This document shows, one piece after another, positions 12,918-26,770 of a stretch of DNA of 64,000 nt. Each line of letters starts with the position of its first letter. Positions within the stretch are counted from its first letter, which is position 1. The translations under genes and the position numbers were made by a program. Origin of the DNA: Megamerina dolium (taxonomy: Eukaryota; Arthropoda; Insecta; Diptera; Megamerinidae); NCBI GenBank assembly GCA_963854835.1, contig OY978526.1:15207277-15271276 (forward strand), read 5' to 3'. Under the pieces are notes generated by a model. That model saw only the letters and a program-made list of their open reading frames with translations. It was not told the DNA's origin and made no database searches.

Positions 12918-14544
12918 GTAGATATATGCATGTAACGAGTTTAATGCTAGACGAAACGTATGAGAAGAAGCATCAGAGTGTAGCAGAAATTCATCAAGAA
13001 GTAACAAAATTGCAATAACAGCATCATCACGTGGATTTTGCAAAAATTGATGAGACAAACAACGCAATCTAGTATAGTATCTGCATAGTTAGTGAAAGTA
13101 CGAGTAGATAGATAGTAACTACACACAATTGTCGAAGGATTTAGAAAAAGTTTGTCTTACCCGCACTCGCTCACCATAGCATCCAATCAGTAGCAGCATC
13201 AGCATTATCCTTCCCACTTTGTATAATGTGCATAAATTTATAACATTTCATCACTATCAAATGAACACTCACTCACTGAGTGAGCCAAAGCAAAAAGGTG
13301 AAAGCATGAAGATTAGATTGAAAGAAAATTTATTTGAAATGCACTGAGTTAAAAGAAAATTGTACTACATTTTGTTGCCACTATGCATCAACTATGGTAT
13401 ACAGAAACATACTACGTATATACACAGCAGTTTCAGCTAAATTTACACTCATCTCAACTGCATACTAACATATACATACATACATACATATATACATTTA
13501 TTTACTTTGAGTGAGCATTTTCGTTAAGAAATATGATTACATTGAGATTGTAAAGCAAAAGCAAAATAGATTTTCTATGATAATCTAAACTGTAGATGAA
13601 TGTTGTAGTAATAGAATTGAAATTTTGATATGAAATTGAATTTTTGTGAATTTATAATTCTCGCACTTGCACACTTGATTATTGTTTTCGTATGTAGTAC
13701 GAGCAAGTACTACCTTTAGTATGCTTATATATAGAGAATTGTGAAACATAAATACTCTATTGAATAATGAATGTTTCATTTTTCATTTTTTGTTTTACCT
13801 TTTTTTTTTTGCAATTTATTTTATGAAATAAATATAACATGCAATGATAGCAATAATTTTCTTTAATGTAAAACCTTTGAGAAATAGAGATGCAATCATA
13901 GAATATATTTTATACAAGAAGCTGTGTAGAAATCGCATACGATCTTATGAAAATATTTATACGCAGCCAATTGAACGTATATATGCAATACAAAAGGTGT
14001 AATATAATTGGATTGGAATATGAGTGATGTGACGTAGTTACTCAAGTGAGTCTAATCAAATACTCATAGATATGCAGGGAATTTTATTTGAAGCCAACGT
14101 TCAAAACTCTGTATGTATAATGTATGATTCATAAATGTATCAAATCGAATGACTCACCTCAAATTTACTCACCTTTACTCTATAGTGCCCCATGTGTGCA
14201 GAGGTTTTCTGTAGCTTTTGCATCTAACATTCTAAGCTTCTCATTTTAAGAAAGTCCCATTCAATTATTCAATTAATCTAAATTCCTCACATCACATTTC
14301 TAGAAAGGCAAAACGATATATTTCGTACTAATCAAGGATGCCCAACACTTAAAGTGCTTCGAATGATTTACGCCTTTGAAAAAAATTGCAATCAATTTGA
14401 TGGCAATAACAACTGGCTTCTGATATATTGAAAAGCATAAAGTCATAATGATCGACATAGCAAATAATCAGAAGGATAATAAATGATGATTCATTTTCCA
14501 TACAAATTCCAATCTCCAATAAATTGAACCTATTAAATTATCTA

Positions 14545-15348
14545 CTCGAGAAGGCCATACAAAGAAATTCCGAAGGCTGGCGTCTTTGTGTATTATAGGG
14601 GCTCTTAGAATGATCTCCACCAATTCTTTGTTTACCTTGTTAAGCCTGATTCCTTTAGACATCTAGGGGAAGCAATTAACAGCTCAATCGGCAATTAGAA
14701 TCGGATCAATTTCACAATGCAATGGTCCTGCAATGGTACAATACACAATAATTCTAAATCACTATAGTTTCATGCCACGAACCGATGCCTATGAAACGGC
14801 AAAGCTCACGCTCGGTAATAACTTTCACACACACATACTGGATAGAATGAACTGGGAGTATGGCAACACGCCTTTCAATGGAGCAATCTACTCCTTCATC
14901 GAAGTACTAGTAGGAGCGGGGTGAATCTTTTAGAGTTCGCGTATCTTCAGGGTGCTGACCATTCAAGTGTTTTTCAAGAAGAAGTGATGGCAATTCATGA
15001 AGTAAGGAGGCGGCTTCAGCATAACGATATATCACATGTGGATATAGGTACTTAAATTTATAGCCAAACAGCAATAAAATCGCTAGATTCAGTTTACCTG
15101 AATTCATCAGTAGCCCGTAACTGCAGAACAGCCCTTCACGAGATTAACTTAATATATCACGGAACAAGATCGCGTACTAGCTAGCAAAGAAGGGTACAAC
15201 GTTGCAAGCTTTACCTGATGAGGGGAATATTGGCATTCCAATGGTAATGTGTAAATCTATGTTTGCAACACAATGTTGGCTTCAGGCTAAATGGTCAATA
15301 TATTTATGATGATGCAAATAAAACTCAATTTATTTAAAAAAAAAAAAA
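14545..15348 (+). mobile_element. 5'-truncated LINE: RT C-terminus plus degenerate RNase H
   Basis: Plus-strand relic of a non-LTR retrotransposon. From about 14555 a frame reads RRLASLCIIGALR and then SLFTLLSLIPLDI before a stop. This is the usual 'LCI(I/T)GA...T(P)...L..L..L.PLD' stretch after the reverse transcriptase domain. From about 14960 an RNase H-like stretch reads SSVFQEEVMAIHEV, then QTAIKSLDSVYLNSS and CRTALHEI. The normal SDSQ motif has lost residues and a stop precedes it, so the enzyme is dead. The 3' part ends with WLQAKWSIYL-like sequence, a short 3'UTR and an A run (15335-15348), as expected for target-primed insertion. An inverted partial copy of the same 3' end follows. 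The element is antisense to the Beat gene. The exact clade (I, R1 or Jockey type) is not resolved. Confidence 0.75.
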
Positions 15349-15440
15349 TAAATTATCAAAGGAAAAAGATGAAATAAATGAGTTTTATTTGCATCATCAT
15401 AAATATTGACAATTTACCCGGAAGGCAATATTGTGTTGCA
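15265..15440. repeat. Foldback: inverted LINE 3' ends with A-rich loop
   Basis: Left arm about 15265-15334, right arm about 15372-15440, with a loop of about 37 bases that is mostly A. The inner 30 bases of the arms (around GATGATGCAAATAAAACTCA) are nearly perfect complements. The outer part (GCAACACAAT...) is diverged. The left arm is the 3' end of the LINE at 14545-15348, so the right arm is best read as a second, inverted 3' fragment of the same family. Confidence 0.8.
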
Positions 15441-17249
15441 AAAATCGATTGATAAAGCGCACATAGGTAATGTGTAAACTTCTCCTTTTCAAAAGACTAC
15501 TAGCGTTTAAAAGAGACGTGAGAACATTATGTTGATAGGAATTATTGGAATTATAGACACCTGATTACTGCCGGAGCTGTATACGTTGAATCTCATCTCC
15601 AATTTGAGCAATTTTATCTTAAACAAATTCAAATTCTAACTCAAATTCCACTGAAGTGTTGAACAATACGACAATATATTTACTTTGTGAAAATACTTGT
15701 GTATAAATAATTTTGGACGATTTCAACAAAAATTGATATATATTATACCACCAATACTGACATATGATTATCTATATACATATATGTAATTGATGTATAA
15801 ATCTATAATTGCATCGGTTTTGCCAATACATGGATTAATTCAACAACAATAAATTTCAACAAAAAAAAAACACATAAATAGAATATTTTTTGAAAATAGA
15901 ATAACAAAGACAAATTGATACGATTGCCAAATAGCTCATACCATACGCATGCATGTGTGCTCGCCTTACACATATGTACGAGGATGTGAGTGAGAGAAAA
16001 AAAGACGACACAAAAAAAAAAAAAAACAATATTTTTCGGTTTTACACATTAAAAAAGCTTTTTTCAATTTTCCACTAAATTTGGCAACGAAAACTTCTTC
16101 TATTTATCTTCGTTAAGGTTTATGTCGCCGCGCTACAAATGCCAATGAACGCACATACCAAATATTCATATGCATGCATATGTATCAGTACATGTGTCTG
16201 TGATCATATATACATACATACCCATATGTATGTATGATACAACCATTTATTTATTTATTACCAAAAGCAACATATTGTCAGTTCTAACAACAGTCTTTTG
16301 CTATTCCTACACATATATTATATATGGGTGTTGCTGAATACTTATACAGCAATACTCATACAAACAAACAAATGTACGTATTGAAATGATATGGAATATG
16401 TATTAAGGATTGTTCTTCAACAACAAATCTGAGCTTAAAGATTTTACATCTTAACATGCGGGTGTGTATACATTTGTGTGTGTGTGTGTCTATATGTAGG
16501 TAAATTTTGGAAATTTTCAAATTTCCTTTACAAAATGTATGTATGCGGCATATTTGTTTGAAAAACTTTTCAACAGCAAATGAACGATAGCAGCAGTAGC
16601 TGAAGTAGCTATTAATTGCTAATTTACATGGCAAATGATTAATGTCTGCCGCTAAGGCTACGTTGCTATTGCTACTACTGCTGCTGCTGTTATTTGCTCA
16701 TATTTCTAGTCATTGCCACTTTTACGACGTATGCCACATGTAAGTGGAAATTACTCTTTTTGGCATACTTGCCGCCACAAAAAACTTTGTCAAATTAAGT
16801 GTAGGTGCAGAGTGAGGAGAACACTTGCTGCTATGAAAAATCCATTTATGTATATGTGATTGTATATGCGTATGCGTTTACCGCAAAGCTCAAATAAAAG
16901 TGTATTGTATATGTATGTGGGTGTGTATGGTTTCAACGTACTATATACATTTGTATATAAGGTATAAAGTGATGATGATGATGCTGATAGTAATGATGGA
17001 AGAAAAGTCGATTTGCACAGCATGAAAATTTCATTTGTTCTTCGATCGGCAGTTGTAATACATCTTCCGGTGTGTTATATTATACGAGCAGCAAATCTAA
17101 CTGGCATTAATGTATAGATACATATGTACTAGCTGATGATGTTGCTGATAGCAATACTATCTATGATGGTGATGGTGATGGTGATGGCTTTGTATATTTA
17201 TAATGGTAATGTCTGATCATTGTTGTTGGTCGGTTAGTTGACGTTGATG

Positions 17250-17282
<33 letters not shown>

Positions 17283-18649
17283 ATGGTTTTGCTATAACAT
17301 ATTCTTCTGTATATATGTATGTATGTGTACGTCTACCGTTGCGGTGATGGTAATTGTACAATTGCTGGGGTTGGTAATGATGATGCTGTGAGTGTTGATG
17401 ATGGTGATGTAAGATGTGGTTGATTTCAAGTCATTTATCATGTGCAAGGTTTTCTACTTTTTTCTGGTTTGTTTTACTTCTTTTTTTTTCCTCTTCTGGT
17501 ATTCTTTCACTGCTTCCGCTACTACCCTTAGTCAATCGTTCATTACTTGCATGTTTTAATGTGTCGCTGTGTATGTGTGTGTGTGTGTTGCGAGTGGGTG
17601 TGAATTTTCTCAAGTGAAAGGATTAAAATACTCCAAATGATTACTATGTAATTTCGGTTTTGGATTTTCATAGAATCATGTTGATAAGGTGATGGAAATG
17701 ATGATGATGATGAAAATAAACATGCTAAAGCTGATTAGATGAGGTAGCAAATCATTGCTTTGAATGAATAGAATTTTTAATATTTGCGCATCTCAAAATT
17801 TATATGAAATTATGTGAAATTTTTTCAAATGAAAATCCCATGTAGCTTAAAAAAATGAAAGCATTTCATAGAAATGATTTTTCAATGTTAATTTGAAATT
17901 TCGCCATAAATCTATATCAGAAGTGTATAATTTGCAATAAGTTGCTTATATTCAAATAACAAATATCACAAAATCACCTTAACAATAGTTAAATTTATCT
18001 TCAAAATCATCCACATCCCAAGACCATAATCATACGTACAATTAATGAAAATATGAAAAATAACCATTTGCCGAAATCACTCATTTGGGATCATACATAA
18101 AGAAATGGAAATACTAAAAAAAGATACAATATGATACATTTTGAAAGGAATTTATCTATCACTGTTAATGTTGTTGTTGTTTTTTTATTTTGTTGCCTTT
18201 CATTTTAGGAATAAAAGAAATCGTACAAACTCATCCATACACAAAGAATAAATATTTTACACTTTCAACAGTCATTGCACAAATCCCATATAAGAAACAA
18301 AACAAATTCGGTTTTTGTCGATGCAAAAACAACAAACAAAAAAAAACAAGGAATTTGAGTTGCGTTAAGTTCAGTTGAGCTGAATGTGAATATATGTAGC
18401 TACATATTCAGCAAGAAGATGAAAACAAACAAAAAAAAAAACTATAGAAATTATGAAACACTTTTTCACACACATACACAAATACACTAGCATACCTACA
18501 AAAATGAAACATCATTCATCAAATTTGCAAAAATACCATCAAATATAATAATAATAAAGAACATCGTAGAGAGGATATGGAGAGAAACCCCTTACACATT
18601 CATATCAAGGTATATACACATATGTGCGACAATGTTGCACGAACATATT
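15441..18649. other. Non-coding DNA, rich in GAT/GGTGAT and TG repeats
   Basis: No gene recognised. The part 16960-17720 is unusually dense in GATG-type triplets: (GAT)n near 16970, (GGTGAT)n near 17165 and (GAT)n at 17252-17281. CATA/TG runs also occur. Open frames here come from these repeats. Confidence 0.55.
17252..17281. repeat. (GAT)n microsatellite
   Basis: About ten perfect GAT units inside a broader GATG-rich stretch. Confidence 0.9.
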
Positions 18650-19375
18650 TTGATTAACACTTGTATATGTGAATCATACATAACTAGTTTTAGCTTGGTA
18701 GCTTTATATTTTCGTGCGAAAAATGTGAAATGATATATGCGGAAGCATACTTTCGTATGGGAGGTAGGCGTGATTTTCATCAGATTTCATCCACGCTCTA
18801 ACTTATCCATTTGTGATCAAATATAATCACATATACCAAATTTCAGCTCCATAACTTTATAATTTCGCATGTAAAATGAGAAAACATGCATACGAACACA
18901 TAAGTTTGTATGGGAGTTAGGTGTGTTTGTAATCCGATCCTTTCCATTTTCCAATTAACTAATAAATATAATCACATGTGCCTAATTTCAGCTTGATAGC
19001 TTTATATTTTCGAGCGTAAAGTGTAAAATCATACATTCAACAACAGACTGTTGTATTGAAGGTGAGCGTGATATTTATCCCATTAAGCTGATGTTTACAT
19101 ATATCAATTAGTTTGTAAATTTCATTGTATGTGCTTAATATTAGCTTTATATCTTTATATCTTGAGACTTAAAGTGTAAGTAAAATTAATTGAACATGCT
19201 TTTGTATCGAAGGTGGGTATGGTTTTCAGTCGGTTGCGCTCATTTTCAAATATATAATTCCTGTGATAAGACAAATTTTACATGACAAATTTTACATGCC
19301 ATCTTTCAGGTTTAGAGCTCAATATTATGGATATGGTTAACTTAATTCTAATGAGTCCATCAGTTCATATTGCAT
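18650..19375 (+). repeat. Group B modular repeat array B1 (four modules)
   Basis: Four diverged modules whose cores (xTTTGTATGGGAGGTAGGCGTG type) start near 18745, 18900, 19044 and 19196, a period of about 145-155 bp. Between cores each module carries an AATATAATCACAT-like segment, an ATTTCAGCT...GCTTTATA segment and a TCG...AAA.TGTGAAA segment. No coding potential was seen. Confidence 0.8.
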
Positions 19376-22300
19376 TTATTTATTAAGTTTGGTACATAGA
19401 AAATATACGAATAACATCGCATATACGAAAAAGCGTCCTTGTGCAATAGTCTAATATGAGCATATAGCTACAAATGTTGCTACCTACATGTAGCAACTGT
19501 AGCAATAGCATTTATTTATATTGGATGGAGTTTTTTATGCGCTACATATTGATGATGGTGTGTGATTTCTTTCTCTTTTTTTTTTTATTCAAACTATTCC
19601 CTTACAATCGCATACATACATAAGTATATCTACATGAGGTATACTATGTAATAACGTATGTGGTTTATAACCTGTCGATTGAGTAGCTTAGCGCTGGTGA
19701 TGATGCTGGTAACATAGTGTTGACTTTAGTGATGGTGATGATGTTCATTTATTGAAAGACCAATGTACTCGTAAGGGTTTGCCATGTACACATTGACTCT
19801 ACATACTATACATCAATTTGCCTTACTCCTATCAATATTGTTGCCTTTTCAATGTTTGTAATAAGAAAAAAAAATATATAAAAAAAAAGCAATTCATCAA
19901 TATAAAATATTGAAATATACTGATGTAGTAGCATATATGTAAAAGTCAACACTTGATTTACTTTATGATGAAAAACTAAATTAGATTCAGTCAAATGTAA
20001 GTAGTAGTAGTACACTATTGAGGGAAGAATCTAACATAGAAATCGACACTATCATAACACAAATAACGTACGTATACATGTTGTCGTCTAGAAATTGTTT
20101 TTTTAGCAAAATTCTTCTATAATTTAATGAACACCTAAATGATCGTCCTATATAAACTAAATTTAAATCATAATAAAAAGCAAACATATTTATCCACTCT
20201 ATTATATAAAACCTTTTCAACTATCACAAATTAAATTCAAGTAAATTCAAGCATATAAAGCTGCTCTAGCATACGAACATGATCCTTTTTTTTTGGTCCT
20301 TACAGCTGACATCTATACATATGCGCATACATATATCTCTATAAAAATAGTTAAATGCTTTACATTTTTTTTTTCCGCTTCACCTGTCATGTACACGAAT
20401 GTATGTATGTATGTGTCATTTTATGAATATACATGCTAATACCAATACTAGTAGTATATCATTTCTTTCACTCCTCCAATACAATCTTACATATATATGT
20501 TAGTATATAAATGTATACACGGAAAAAAGAAAATATTCAATTTGAACAACGACAATAATAAGAATGTCCACATAGAATAAATGTGTAACAGGGAACAAAC
20601 CAAGCTGCAGCAACATCAGTAGGTAGTAGCGACATGTTGTATAAACTATGAGACTTTAATACAGCAAGACAGCATGGCATGCACACACAATATATATAGT
20701 ACATAACCTCAAAGCGTAACGCATATAAATGTATGAGTACTCGTATTCGTATTTAGTATCCAGACAATAGTTTCATATCCATATAGGTGTTGTGTGTGGT
20801 GTAAGTTCGTGTTTTTATTTGTTTTTATGCAAATGCAGTGCTGTGTGTGTTACCATGTTACACTTACAAATGGCATAAAATGCTACAACTTACACACACA
20901 TGCGAGCCATGTTGTGTAGCCTGGCATAAACAAAATACTGAAAACCGTTAAAAGGTTATGCACAGCCACTGCACACAGCATATAGCATTGCAAGTAAGTA
21001 TATAAATATATAAAATACGTTGGTTTAGCCATTAAAGCATATTTTAAGCATATATACATATAAATATTTGGATATATTTTGTAGTTTTTTGTTTGTTTTT
21101 TTTTTCTCTCTCTCTCTCTTTTTGCTTTCTATCTTTGTGGCATTTTCACGTCTATAGACTTTTTAATACAACAGCAATAGTAGCTGTATATACATACAAT
21201 ATGCATAAATGTAATATCCTCCCGAAAAAAAGGTACATTTTAACAGTTAGTTTAGTAAAAATCCAAACACATGATAAATGCATTCGGAGGCACCCAGCAA
21301 AACTAATGCACAATAGATACTGGTAAACATCGCTCGAACTCTCGCAGCTGCACTTACTTATATCGTTATTTGTATGCAATTTTTTTGTTGTTGTTGTTGT
21401 TGTTGTTATTACTACAAAATTCTGTTGTCGAAGTTAGTACTGGATGATGCTTATACTTATACATCCATATTGCTATTGTGTACAAAACCAGGTTTGCAGG
21501 ACTATGCTGAATAAAAAAGGTATTAAAATAGATTTTAATTGAGAACATGTACACTTGCCTTGAAATAGCATATTTTACAGTATTGTATTTACATAAACAA
21601 AATAATATATCCATATATATGCACTACGGTGTATCGAATATAAACAAACAAACAAAATGGGTACTATATGAAACGACTATTGGGGAAAAGTTGCTACAAA
21701 AAAAGTAAGAAAGTCGATAAATATTTTTATAATGCTTAAATTCATGAAAATATTTATTCATTCTGCTATTACTCTGGTATAATATTCTAATTATGTGTAT
21801 GTTAATATTCGACAAAATATGTTGTTTTGTCACACCTAATGAGTTGAAGACAAAAATTGTATTGTACAATTTTCATATGATGCTTTATTTTATAAAAGTC
21901 AAAAAATCTAAAGGCAATGGACTTCTAATAAGAAGTTTTAAATGCTGACGAAGTTTTATTTTCTATATTTCTTATATAATTTTCAGCCTTCTTCGAAAAC
22001 CACTGGTATTTTAAGGTCTTTGGGGATGTTTGTATATATTTTGAATCATGAAGCACCGATATTTGATTCACAGGCTTCACACCCAAACTACATGATTTAG
22101 TCTGCATAAAATTATATAATCTCTATAGAAAATGCAAGGAACAACAATCAATGTAAACTCTAAAATATTACCTATGATCCTGTACTGTATCTTGAAAAGG
22201 GGAGTTTTTTTAAGCTCTTCGAGATAATTTCCCTATTGATATTTTCAATAATGATATTTAATGATATTTAAAATTACGAATATTGAATAAATCCGCATAT

Positions 22301-22831
22301 GGTATCGATAAGAGCTTTCAGCTAAACCTTTCATTATTTACTATTCACTATTTTATCGCAATACTTTTATAGAAATATACGATATATCAAGTAAAGTATT
22401 GATAAAATAATTTCAGATTTGTTCTCGTTAATAAGGTGACATTTTGTAACAAAAAAATTGAAGATGCATCCAAATTATGTTGCATAAATAAAATATACGC
22501 GAAAATAATATATTTATTTTTACCTAATACATTATTTGATTTATTGGTCCCTTTGTCAGTTCAACGATTCATCGAATCGGCTTAGAACTTATCAACGAAA
22601 AGCAGTAGCAACGTAATATGAGTATTATCCACATTCTGTACAATCAACTGCCCACAACTGTGATTAAGAATGCCTGAACTCAACACGTTCTAGAAGCTTT
22701 ATTTTTTTTTGCAGTCATTTTCGATTTTTATGCAAAAAAAAAATATATATATATTTCGATAATTTTGGAAATTTTCTAAAATATTTGTAATTTTTTTTTT
22801 TTTAATAATTTTTTCTTCCTGTAGTTTCGAA
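19376..22831. other. AT-rich non-coding DNA
   Basis: No gene recognised. It contains a (GTT)n tract at 21387-21408, CT-rich runs near 21105-21120 and many short TATG/CATA repeats. Confidence 0.55.
21387..21408. repeat. (TTG)n microsatellite
   Basis: About seven TTG units. Confidence 0.9.
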
Positions 22832-23870
22832 GTCTTGGGATCCTATTCAGATCCAATACACCCCAAATTTCCCGTACGGAAGGACTGGAGATTGCGCCTG
22901 GCTGTCGAGAAGAATGCCACCAAGATCTACACTGATGGTTCAAAGATGAATGCCGGTGTTGGTGCGGGGGTATACTCCAAAGATCTTGAGGTATCAAAGT
23001 CCTTCCGTCTGGGAGATACAGCTAGTATATTTCAGGCCAAAGCATTCGGGATAAGAGAGGCTTGCAAGATACTAAACAATACTAAACATACATCATCGAA
23101 GACGTGTATATTGTCAGATAACCCAGCGGCATTTCTGGCATTGATATCGCCGATAACGAACACAGTAATCATAAGACAATGTAAGGAAGAGCTCAACACA
23201 CTAGCACGCAAAATAGACATCACTTTCATCTGAGTACCTAATCACAGGAACATAGAAGGAAACGAGAAAGCGGACGAAATGGCAAGAAGGAGGGTAACCA
23301 ACAGCGAAACCGAGTCGGCAACTGTTGGAAACCTCCTTAGCGCCATAAAAAAAAAGCTCTACCTACAGTATCTAAAGCAGGCGAAAATCAGGTTTTTAGG
23401 AACTGGCGCCTGTAAAATAGCAAAAGCAACTTATCCTAAATACGATAAGTCAAGGATCGACGAATTGGTAAGAAAGAAAAGAACGGATATGTTCAGAATC
23501 ACCTCCACTATTACCGATCACAAAACGGGGACGGTGCAGACAAAATAGGATGGCCCTACAATGACAGATGCTGAAGCTGCAAACAAGGGGGATCCAAGGA
23601 GACGGTTTTCCACTATCTATGTGAGTGCCCAAGTCTGGGTGCTCTACGACATAGAACTCTAGGGAAATTCGTAATGGATAGCCTAAATGAAATTGCTGAA
23701 AACAAAATATACGGCATTAGCAGGTTTATTAACGGATCAAGATGGTGCATATAGGCCTCACTTCAGTGGTTCCAGGAGTGTTGTAGCAAAATGGTGCTTT
23801 TCTATGTGCTATTTGAGTCTCGGTTTCTGTCTACCGAGCTGCACCTAAACCAACCAGAAAACCAACCAAC
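22832..23870 (+). mobile_element. 5'-truncated LINE with RNase H domain and C-terminal tail
   Basis: Plus-strand remnant of a non-LTR retrotransposon. From 22835 a 132-residue frame holds the RNase H domain: YTDGSKMNAGVGAGV with the first catalytic Asp, then FQAKAFGIREA, then LSDNPAAF with a further Asp. The usual catalytic Glu in FQAE is Lys here, so the enzyme is probably inactive. A TGA replaces the Trp of the (W)VPxHR motif at about 23232. The frame then resumes with NIEGNEKADEMARR, which contains the last catalytic Asp. After a frameshift near 23550-23605 the C-terminal piece reads VFHYLCECPSLGALRHRTLG and ends with ISRFINGSRWCI and a stop near 23754, which is typical of this LINE type. 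A 3'UTR follows to about 23870. Antisense to the Beat gene. Higher GC than its surroundings marks it as a later insertion. Confidence 0.85.
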
Positions 23871-24486
23871 ACCCCAGTACACTTTTTCTCCACACAAATT
23901 TTTCTCCACTCAGAAGAACATCGAAATTTTAACAAATAGAATACTTCCATCTATTGTACATACAATATAATTATGAGATGGACTGTACATATGCATACAT
24001 GCATAGTTCATATTTTCATAAGATTCTTATTTCTAAAGTTTTATAGAAAATAATACTTATATAATAATTTCCAAATTTTCAATATGAGGTGCATATAAAA
24101 TAGGTACAACAATATACATACATATAAATGTACATACATACGCAAATTGACAATAATGGATGAGAGGATGCATAGTATGTACTCAAAGTGTACATATATC
24201 CTTATATCCAAGCTAGCTATCATCATTGATGATGTTGTTGTTGTTGTTGATAAGGGTGGCCTTGCTTGCTTGCTTGTTACACATACCTCATCATTAATCA
24301 TGATTGAAGGAATTTTTGGTTGGTTTTTACTATTTCCATATATATTTGTATGAGTGTATATGTAAATATACGTATATGCGTGAGTACATACATGAGTACG
24401 TATGTATGAGTGTATGATTGCAAATGCTGATGATATTTGAAAATGCAAAATCATTTTTCAATTTACCGATACCGCAGTAATAGCTG

Positions 24487-24529
24487 GAGCAGCAGCAGCA
24501 GTAGCAGCAGTAGTAGTAGTAGTAGCAGT
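24487..24529. repeat. (AGC)n/(AGT)n compound microsatellite
   Basis: GCA and GTA triplets in tandem. Confidence 0.85.
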
Positions 24530-25532
24530 ATCACAAAACCACAGTTAGAGTCATAAATTCTGATAAAAATTCCCATCTGCACCTTTATTAATTTTTTTTT
24601 TGTTTTGTTTTGTTTTTTTTTTAGTCTTACTCATACCATTACTTTCTATATTCTATATATACTTTATATATGCATTCATATATAGCTACGAATTTCTTTA
24701 ATATTACTAATCAATTCAAGTTATTGTAGCGAATAAGGAATGTAAAAACGCACATACATAATTTTTTTTTTTTTTTTTTGAATTCATTACATTACTCATC
24801 TTTTTGAAAGTGTTGAAAATACTTGAACATTCATGTGGTAAGTAATAAAAATATTTTTAAACGAACCCAAAGGATCTATCAATTTTTATTACAATTTTCA
24901 CACACACACACACACGCACACACACATAAAAAATGTGTGTGAGCGTGAAAAATGAAAAATGAAAAATGTACATAAAAAATATGATTTCTAATACTAAAAA
25001 TCAAGTACTAAAATTTAAAGTGAACCAAATGAAAGGATTGTAGAATCAAAAGTGGGGAAAAATGTTTTAAACATATAGAAGTACCAATGTCTTCAAAACA
25101 CCAACAAATCATAGCTGCACACTTGTAAACGTATGTACTACAATGTATGTACATATGTATGTACATATATAGGAATGTATATGGAAAAGTATGTTAAATG
25201 TTTATGACTTCATGCTTCATATGCACATCACTGAGCACAAGACCACGATGTCAGCCAGCGAGGTAGCAGCTAGTCAACGTCAGCAAGCAAGGTCTGTTGT
25301 AAGAGCAAAAATGACAGTACAAAAAAATTATAAAAAAAAAAACAAAAATAATGCACCTGCAGTTAACTGTAAAGGAATTTAGCAACATGATGATGATGAT
25401 GCTGATGATGATGATTTTCAACACATAGCCTTGCGTATGTGCACTCATCTGTGTATGTATGTATGTTACGCTGTCACCTAACAAACATATGAGTGTACAA
25501 GATGGTGGCTAAAAGAAAATAAATAATAAAAA

Positions 25533-25637
<105 letters not shown>

Positions 25638-26148
25638 ATAACAGCTTGGCCGCCAGCCTGCTTGGTTACCGTTAGTTAGTGCTATGGTAGTGTAGCACAT
25701 TTCACATACGATTTGTGTTGAAAAGCGACAAGAGACATTATTTAGAGGTGACATGCCACACAAGATCTCGAGGATAGTTAAGTGTCAGCTTCAGCCTTGT
25801 AAACACATATACTCACACACACACATAACTATATGCACATATATAGCAACAAATAACAATAGCAAAGCGGTCACCGACAACACGGATACTAACAAACAAT
25901 AGCAACAATGGCAGGCGATAGATGAATCCACGTGTTATCATGCAGGCATAAGATTATAGTTACAAACACCTATGCATATACAGACAATACATTCCTGTAC
26001 ATACAGAATACATACACATTGATGTGTACGAGAATGTATTTATGTACTATGTGCGCTAGCCACGTAACGTACTGTTGTCATCTTGAGTTAAACCCTCTTG
26101 GGGCTACTTGTGAACATAATAGGACGCTTGAAGCGCTTGTCCTTTCCC

Positions 26149-26195
26149 ATCATCATCAACATGATCATCATTATCATCATTGTCATCATCATTAA
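26149..26195. repeat. (CAT)n microsatellite, imperfect
   Basis: CATCAT blocks interrupted by AACATGATCAT and TTGTC segments. Confidence 0.85.
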
Positions 26196-26689
26196 AGGTT
26201 GAGAATGAGAGCGAACTGAACTGAGGCGGACACAAAGAAGCCATACTGAAGCAGCTGCAGCAGCATCGTATAAATTGTTGAATATACTAGGTCCTACTAC
26301 TATTATATTACATATTATGCCATAGTCTTTGTAATTTAATTTTTCTATTGCTTACCATTCCTGCGAAAGGACAGCAATGAAAGACTATGAAGCAAAATGC
26401 ACATAGCAAAGAGATATACACAAGTAGAAGAGATGGAGAGATGCAAAAAAAAAATAAAGAAATCACAGACTTTAGTTGAGATTGTACAGAATAATACAAA
26501 GTGACTTGAGTTGGTGGCAAATGAACATAAATTCAAGATGACATCAGTTAAAAGCTTAGCTTCTTAGCCTATGAGCTATTACATATATGAATATGTGTAT
26601 ATGACTGTATGAGTGTACAGTATGTACGATATACTAAAGAGAGAAAAACAGCAAAAAATAATGGTGTGAAAATCAAATGTTTCCATGTA

Positions 26690-26770
26690 AGACAATCGAG
26701 TTGGAAGGAAGACCAAAAAAATGCCCTCTGAGGTGGGTCGATCAGAAAGATTTCAAATGTCCATAATATA
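26690..26770 (+). mobile_element. Short LINE reverse-transcriptase tail fragment
   Basis: A plus-strand frame reads EGRPKKCPLRWVDQ followed by KDF. This matches the conserved RGRPxxRWxD segment near the C-terminus of one LINE type, also seen at 42635-42690 as GRPRLRWIDG. Only about 25 residues are recognisable, so the limits are approximate. Confidence 0.5.

Larger units (their letters stand above)
11246..14544. other. AT-rich non-coding DNA with microsatellites
   Basis: Contains an (ATT)n tract at 11366-11398, a (TA)n tract at 12892-12917 and CATA repeats near 13471-13492. No gene is established. A short signal-peptide-like frame next to a good splice donor at 13161-13205 (minus) is described in the findings. 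Confidence 0.55.

Noticed and set aside
12738..13067. 109-residue minus-strand frame
   Set aside because: Runs through the (TA)n repeat, giving an IY run. Low-complexity artefact.
24041..24454. 137-residue minus-strand frame
   Set aside because: Composed of CATA/TATG and ATC repeats with no recognisable domain.
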